From positions 11,840,668-11,904,667 of the forward strand of contig NC_058140.1 in the NCBI RefSeq assembly GCF_011075055.1: a stretch of DNA of 64,000 nucleotides. Reading direction: 5' to 3'. Under the pieces are notes generated by a model. The model saw only the letters and a program-made list of their open reading frames with translations. It was not told the DNA's origin and searched no databases. This DNA is from Mangifera indica. Its lineage: Eukaryota; Streptophyta; Magnoliopsida; Sapindales; Anacardiaceae. The position numbers and the translations under genes were made by a program. Shown here piece by piece: positions 60,255 to 64,000 of the stretch (position 1 is its first letter; every line of letters begins with the position of its first letter).

Positions 60255-60760
60255 TTTAAAAGTATAATTTACAAAAATATCTATTACATTTAATTATTTA
60301 CCACAATATTATTATAATAGTAGTGCTTGAACAAAAAGGACAAAAATGAGGTAGGGATGGATAGAAAATTATTCCATGAGTGTAAGAGACAATGATTCCT
60401 TGTAGCGGAGATAAAGAGAGGATGAGGATGTGTCCCATCCAGTGGGGGTGGAGATGAGGATAGCCATCCCTATCGTGTCCTCGCTCCATACCCTCCCTGC
60501 TTTATACTTATTTCTAAAGTATAATTTTGGAAAATATTTATTACACTTTTAATTATTTATCACAATGTTATTACCATGATTGTACATAAACAGAGAAGTG
60601 GCGGGGAGGGGAAAAGAAGGGGATGGAGAGAGAATTATTCCCTATGGGTAAGTAACAGTGATTCTCCATAACGAAGACGATGAGACAACAAGTATATGTC
60701 CTACCATACAGGGACCGCGATAGCCATCCTTGCCCCTCCCCTCTTTATTGCCACATCTAA
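60255..60760. repeat. Diverged tandem duplication of ~255 bp with G-rich stretch
   Basis: Copy 1 (from ~60255) and copy 2 (from ~60511) both run: AGTATAATTT..AAAATATNTATTACA, TTAATTATTTANCACAATNTTATTA, then a purine-rich stretch (AGGTAGGGATGGATAGAAAATTATTCC / AAGGGGATGGAGAGAGAATTATTCC), then GATAGCCATCC. The copies are clearly related but substantially diverged. A G-rich phrase near 840-890 is loosely similar. Likely transposon-derived; class unknown. Confidence 0.7.
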
Positions 60761-62388
60761 ATTTTATACTTTTATTGATTTAAATAGCATTTCTTATACT
60801 TTTAGCTACTTTGAATTAATGCAAGCACTTGAACTTTCTCAAACTCAGTCTTGGGATTGGGTTGGCCAGGGCAAGAAAGATCAAACTCAATCGAGCTTGA
60901 ATATGCTCATCTCTACAATATCAAGCTCATGTTCGAGCACCAACAACAATAGTGAACACGAGTTCAATATCGTTAAACTCATTGAACTTGAATCTAAACT
61001 GAGTTTAATCTCTCATGAAATGAAGCTTGAGTTCGAGTATATTCAAATTTGAATTCTGACTTAAATTGAGTCCATCTTTAGCGATGATATTAGGTTTGTG
61101 AGTTAGATAGCCAAAGCAACTTTAAATGGATCATGTGGAGAACTATCTTCCTTGACTCTCCAATAGTTTAGAGGAATCTATCCTAGATGATTGTGTAAGA
61201 CTTTTCCCATCTCCCTTTTAAACCCGTTTCACTATAATAAATATATATTTCTTAATTAATATATATGTATAATATTTCTTAATTAATATATATTTCAGTT
61301 AAATCATAATGAAAAGATTAAATGAAAACAAATGAATTAGGCAAATGCATGATTCAAATACCATATCAGTCTTGATTTAACTGAAACAAAACAAATGAAA
61401 CAAGCCTAAACTTTTTTAGAAGCAATAATGTCATAATAAGTATAGGATGTGAATTAGGCAAATGCATGATTCAAATACCATATTAGTCTTGATTTGTTTC
61501 TTCAATCAATTTTGAATTTTAAATATTGAAATCTCAGTATATGTATGGCTCTTAAATAATGATTTTGCCTTATTCGGCTGAATACTTATTGAATAAACAA
61601 ATGGATACTTTATTAAATATGGAAAATTCATAATAACAATCTTTTTTTTTTTTGGGTTGAATTTTAATAATTTTCAATAAAACTAGGATTTCAATATGTA
61701 AAATTCATAATTTAAGTTTCTTTTTCATCTTGGTTCACCTATGATAATTGGAATACAACCCATTTGAAATTACAACAATTGTTAAGTTCTGAAATCGTGG
61801 TTAGGGTAAAAAAAAAAAAAAAAAAGAAAAAAAATGGGTTCTCCTTCCTCTTTTTAATTTTAAATAAATTTCCCATTTTTGTCACCTCATATGCATGGTA
61901 TAGACAAAATTTAATCCCAAAAATGAGTAAAATTATCCCACAATTAGAGGGAGAAATTATGTTAGTAAGAGTAATCTCACATCCTAATTTACCAATTTGA
62001 GAAAATATGACTTATTAAGACCAGTAACAAAAGAGTCCATTTGTAATATTTTCCGTTTATGTTCAGTGTATTAAAATCAGAAACAATTTAAGAATTAGTT
62101 ATTGTGATTTTGGCAAAAAAATTAAAATCAATAACAAAATGGAAATTTCATTACAAACATTCCATAATTGAAATATGATATCTTCTTGCTTGTTATGACA
62201 TTTTATACAAATAAATATCTTAACCCATAAGTCTCTTCTCACAATTGTATCTTCTCTATTCATTCTCTTCTATCATTCATCTCTTGAAAGCACACAAAAA
62301 AAAAAAAAAAAAGGGTTAGTTACATTTGCTTAGTAGATTTTGTTTGGTTTATAATGCTTTTTAGTATAATATACTATCAATTTTCAGT
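60761..62388. other. Intergenic DNA upstream of the isopentenyltransferase gene
   Basis: No gene seen. Around 60820-61060 there are short phrases like AAGCTCATGTTCGAGCACC and CTTGAGTTCGAGTATATTC, typical of old dispersed plant repeats. GAATTAGGCAAATGCATGAT occurs twice, at 61334 and 61451, as part of a ~45-bp direct repeat. Poly-A (61808-61833, 62295-62315) and poly-T runs are present. Confidence 0.5.
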
Positions 62389-62512
62389 GTCAATATCCTG
62401 AAGTTTTTAACGTGCGGATGAAATGTGAACAACTAATGGTTAGTTTCATAAAATGCAAAAGTCAAAACCATTGTCTGATTTAATCTGCACGTTAAAACTT
62501 TAAGACATTGGA
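62389..62512. repeat. Imperfect inverted repeat / hairpin, ~124 bp
   Basis: The left arm TCAATATCCTGAAGTTTTTAACGTGC and right arm GCACGTTAAAACTTTAAGACATTGGA are inverted matches. Pairing continues inward less well through CTAATGGTTAG / AAAACCATTG. It is about 340 bp upstream of the isopentenyltransferase ATG. It could be a tiny foldback MITE or a transcribed hairpin; the sequence does not decide. Confidence 0.7.
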
Positions 62513-62637
62513 ACTTGAAAATTTTTGTGATTGTTGAATAATATTCAAATTTCATGCTAAATACGTTCTTGTCTTCGGATCAAACCAGGTATCATGCTAC
62601 TATTCCCTTGATATCTCTCAAATATTTGGAACTCATC

Positions 62638-62661
62638 TATATATATATATATATATATATA
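62638..62661. repeat. (AT)n microsatellite in the IPT upstream region
   Basis: About 12 AT units, ~190 bp upstream of the isopentenyltransferase start codon. It could also supply a TATA-like element, but no specific box can be assigned. Confidence 0.85.
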
Positions 62662-62852
62662 ATTTTAATATTTTCTTGGAAATTTTTGGGATTCTTGAAT
62701 ATTTTTCAATTTTCATGCTAAATATGCTTTGATCAGATCGATGAAGTTGTTTCAGAATCAATAAGAGTTAAATATAAAGCAATATATGTTATTTTTGGAA
62801 TTAATAAGACAGATTGATTAATGTATCTTCTTTTTTACACATAGTAGTGAAC

Positions 62853-63692
62853 ATGAACTTCTCCGGAGGTATGCTTAACAAGGTTATTTTTGTAATGGGG
62901 TCAACTGGTTCCGGAAAGACCAAACTCTCCATCACTCTCGCTACTTATTTCACAGCAGAGATTATCAATTCTGACAAAATTCAAGTTTACAAAGGCCTAG
63001 ATATTATCACCAACAAGGTCTCTGAAGATGAAACTCGTGGTGTGCCTCACCATTTGCTAGGGTTTGTGGACCCTGATGAAGATTTCACAGCACAAGAATT
63101 TTGTGAACATACTCTGATGACCATTCATGGTATTATACAAAAGGGTTGTATTCCGATCATTGTTGGTGGTTCTAACAATTATATCAAAGCTCTTGTGGAA
63201 GATCCAACTATACAATTTAGAAAAAAATTTGATTGTTGCTTTCTTTGGATGGATGTTTCATTGCCTGTTTTGTGCAAGTATGTGGCCAAACGGGTTGATA
63301 AGATGGTTGAATTGGGGTTAGTGGATGAAGTTAGAGAAATGTTTGATCCTGAGGCAGACTATACACGGGGGATCCGACGAGCTATTGGGGCTCCAGAAAT
63401 GCACAGGTACTTTGAAATTGAGGGTCAAGACATGGTAGATGAAGCCACTAAAAGAATGTTCCTCAATGCTGCCATTGAAGAGATAAAAGATAACACTTGC
63501 AAATTAGTGAATAATCAACTTGAGAAGATTCGAAGACTTAGCGATGAACATGGGTGGGAGATTCACCGGATTGATGCCACTAGTGTATTTGAGAAGAATG
63601 AGAAAGAAGCAGAAGAAGTTTGGGAGAATGCAGTGATGAAATCTGCCTTCGAGGTAGTTGGTGAATTTTTGAAAGAGAAGGGGCCATGTTGA
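62853..63692 (+). CDS. IPT: Adenylate isopentenyltransferase (cytokinin synthase)
   Basis: A single exon of 840 nt encodes 279 residues. Start chosen at ATG 62853; the open frame extends upstream without another ATG. Seen: P-loop GSTGSGKT (residues 16-23), INSDKIQVYKGLDI (with the conserved Asp41), GVPHHLLGF, PIIVGGSNNYIKALV, DCCFLWMDVSLPVL, RVDKMVELGLVDEVR and RGIRRAIGAPEM. Known: plant IPTs of this type join dimethylallyl diphosphate to ATP or ADP, the first step of isopentenyladenine and zeatin synthesis, and are intronless. It is shorter than family members with plastid transit peptides (~330 residues): almost no residues precede the P-loop region, so a plastid location is not evident (inference). 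All core motifs are present and it should be active. The subtype (IPT1/3/5/7) is not settled. Confidence 0.93.
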   Translation: MNFSGGMLNKVIFVMGSTGSGKTKLSITLATYFTAEIINSDKIQVYKGLDIITNKVSEDETRGVPHHLLGFVDPDEDFTAQEFCEHTLMTIHGIIQKGCIPIIVGGSNNYIKALVEDPTIQFRKKFDCCFLWMDVSLPVLCKYVAKRVDKMVELGLVDEVREMFDPEADYTRGIRRAIGAPEMHRYFEIEGQDMVDEATKRMFLNAAIEEIKDNTCKLVNNQLEKIRRLSDEHGWEIHRIDATSVFEKNEKEAEEVWENAVMKSAFEVVGEFLKEKGPC

Positions 63693-64000
63693 GTCTTCAA
63701 TTTTAAGTCTATTCCCAAATTCGATAGAAAATTTCCATTGCGAATTAGAAGGAAGTAAGGTAGAAAAATCAGTGTCTTTTTTGCAGTAATTCATATCAAT
63801 GTCCTTTATACAAGAATTCATATTTTATTCTTGTAATAAAAATGATGGATGGTGTCTTAATTTAGTCCACAAATAATAAAATATATTTTATTTGCTAAAT
63901 TTGTTTTTTATGATTTGGCAATCGTCAAAGCTACAAGCAAAGTTATTTTTAATTTAAGAAAACTCTGTCATTAAAATGAAATAGCAAAGAAACCCATAAG
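63693..64000. other. 3' flank of the isopentenyltransferase gene
   Basis: AT-rich sequence with possible polyadenylation signals (AATAAAA near 63834-63840 and 63877-63882). No further gene seen before the window ends. Confidence 0.5.

Noticed and set aside
1..64000. CRISPR arrays, bacterial operons, phage or plasmid features
   Set aside because: The window is plant nuclear DNA with spliced genes. The regular repeats are microsatellites, minisatellites and transposon parts without spacer structure.
1..64000. tRNA and rRNA genes
   Set aside because: No segment with a convincing tRNA cloverleaf (A and B boxes) or rRNA core was noticed by eye. A covariance-model scan would be needed to exclude a tRNA.

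Overview
The window is nuclear DNA from a eudicot plant. It is AT-rich and has introns with plant GT-AG borders. It carries plant-specific families (an E-class PPR protein, HVA22, an adenylate isopentenyltransferase) and is packed with plant-type transposable elements. I cannot name the species. Six multi- or single-exon protein genes were assembled codon by codon into complete reading frames. A seventh (HVA22-like) is complete except for its first exon.

Layout. 1-19.3 kb holds no gene I can support. It is AT-rich intergenic DNA with a ~1.48 kb tandem duplication (5.57-9.46 kb) and at least five well-bounded or near-complete copies of one Mutator-like non-autonomous DNA transposon family (termini like GGCCAAAGGACTATTTCCC, 9-bp target duplications), plus degraded relatives and simple repeats. 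19.4-23.8 kb: a PfkB kinase, probably peroxisomal pseudouridine kinase (9 exons). 24.3-25.1 kb: another copy of the transposon. 25.5-27.5 kb: an intronless PPR gene. 29.8-32.3 kb: an HVA22-like gene. 35.5-37.4 kb: a DeSI-like (PPPDE) peptidase. 38.3-40.3 kb: a flavodoxin-like quinone reductase. 41.0-42.5 kb, minus strand: a RUB1/NEDD8-conjugating E2 (UBC12/RCE1 type). 44.66-50.77 kb: a complete-length but defective Ty3/gypsy chromovirus-like retrotransposon on the minus strand, with 812/813-bp LTRs. 51.0-55.6 kb: OST48, the 48-kDa subunit of oligosaccharyltransferase (13 exons). 55.6-62.8 kb: repeat-rich intergenic DNA including a decayed Copia-like remnant. 62.9-63.7 kb: an intronless adenylate isopentenyltransferase, a cytokinin biosynthesis gene.

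The genes are ordinary housekeeping or regulatory plant genes and do not form a pathway. The run HVA22-like, quinone reductase and RUB1-E2 is in the order I recall for Arabidopsis At4g36720-At4g36800, so this part looks like a conserved syntenic block. The E2 and OST48 genes are divergent. Most of the ~7.5 kb between them is retrotransposon, so they were once close head-to-head neighbours.

I did not find an unknown multi-gene system. The most unusual material is the Mutator-like element family. Its long inverted arms carry telobox-like TAGGGTTT motifs at their inner ends and flank a GC-richer core made of short, nearly palindromic minisatellites. One copy sits inside one half of the tandem duplication, so the other half preserves the empty site.
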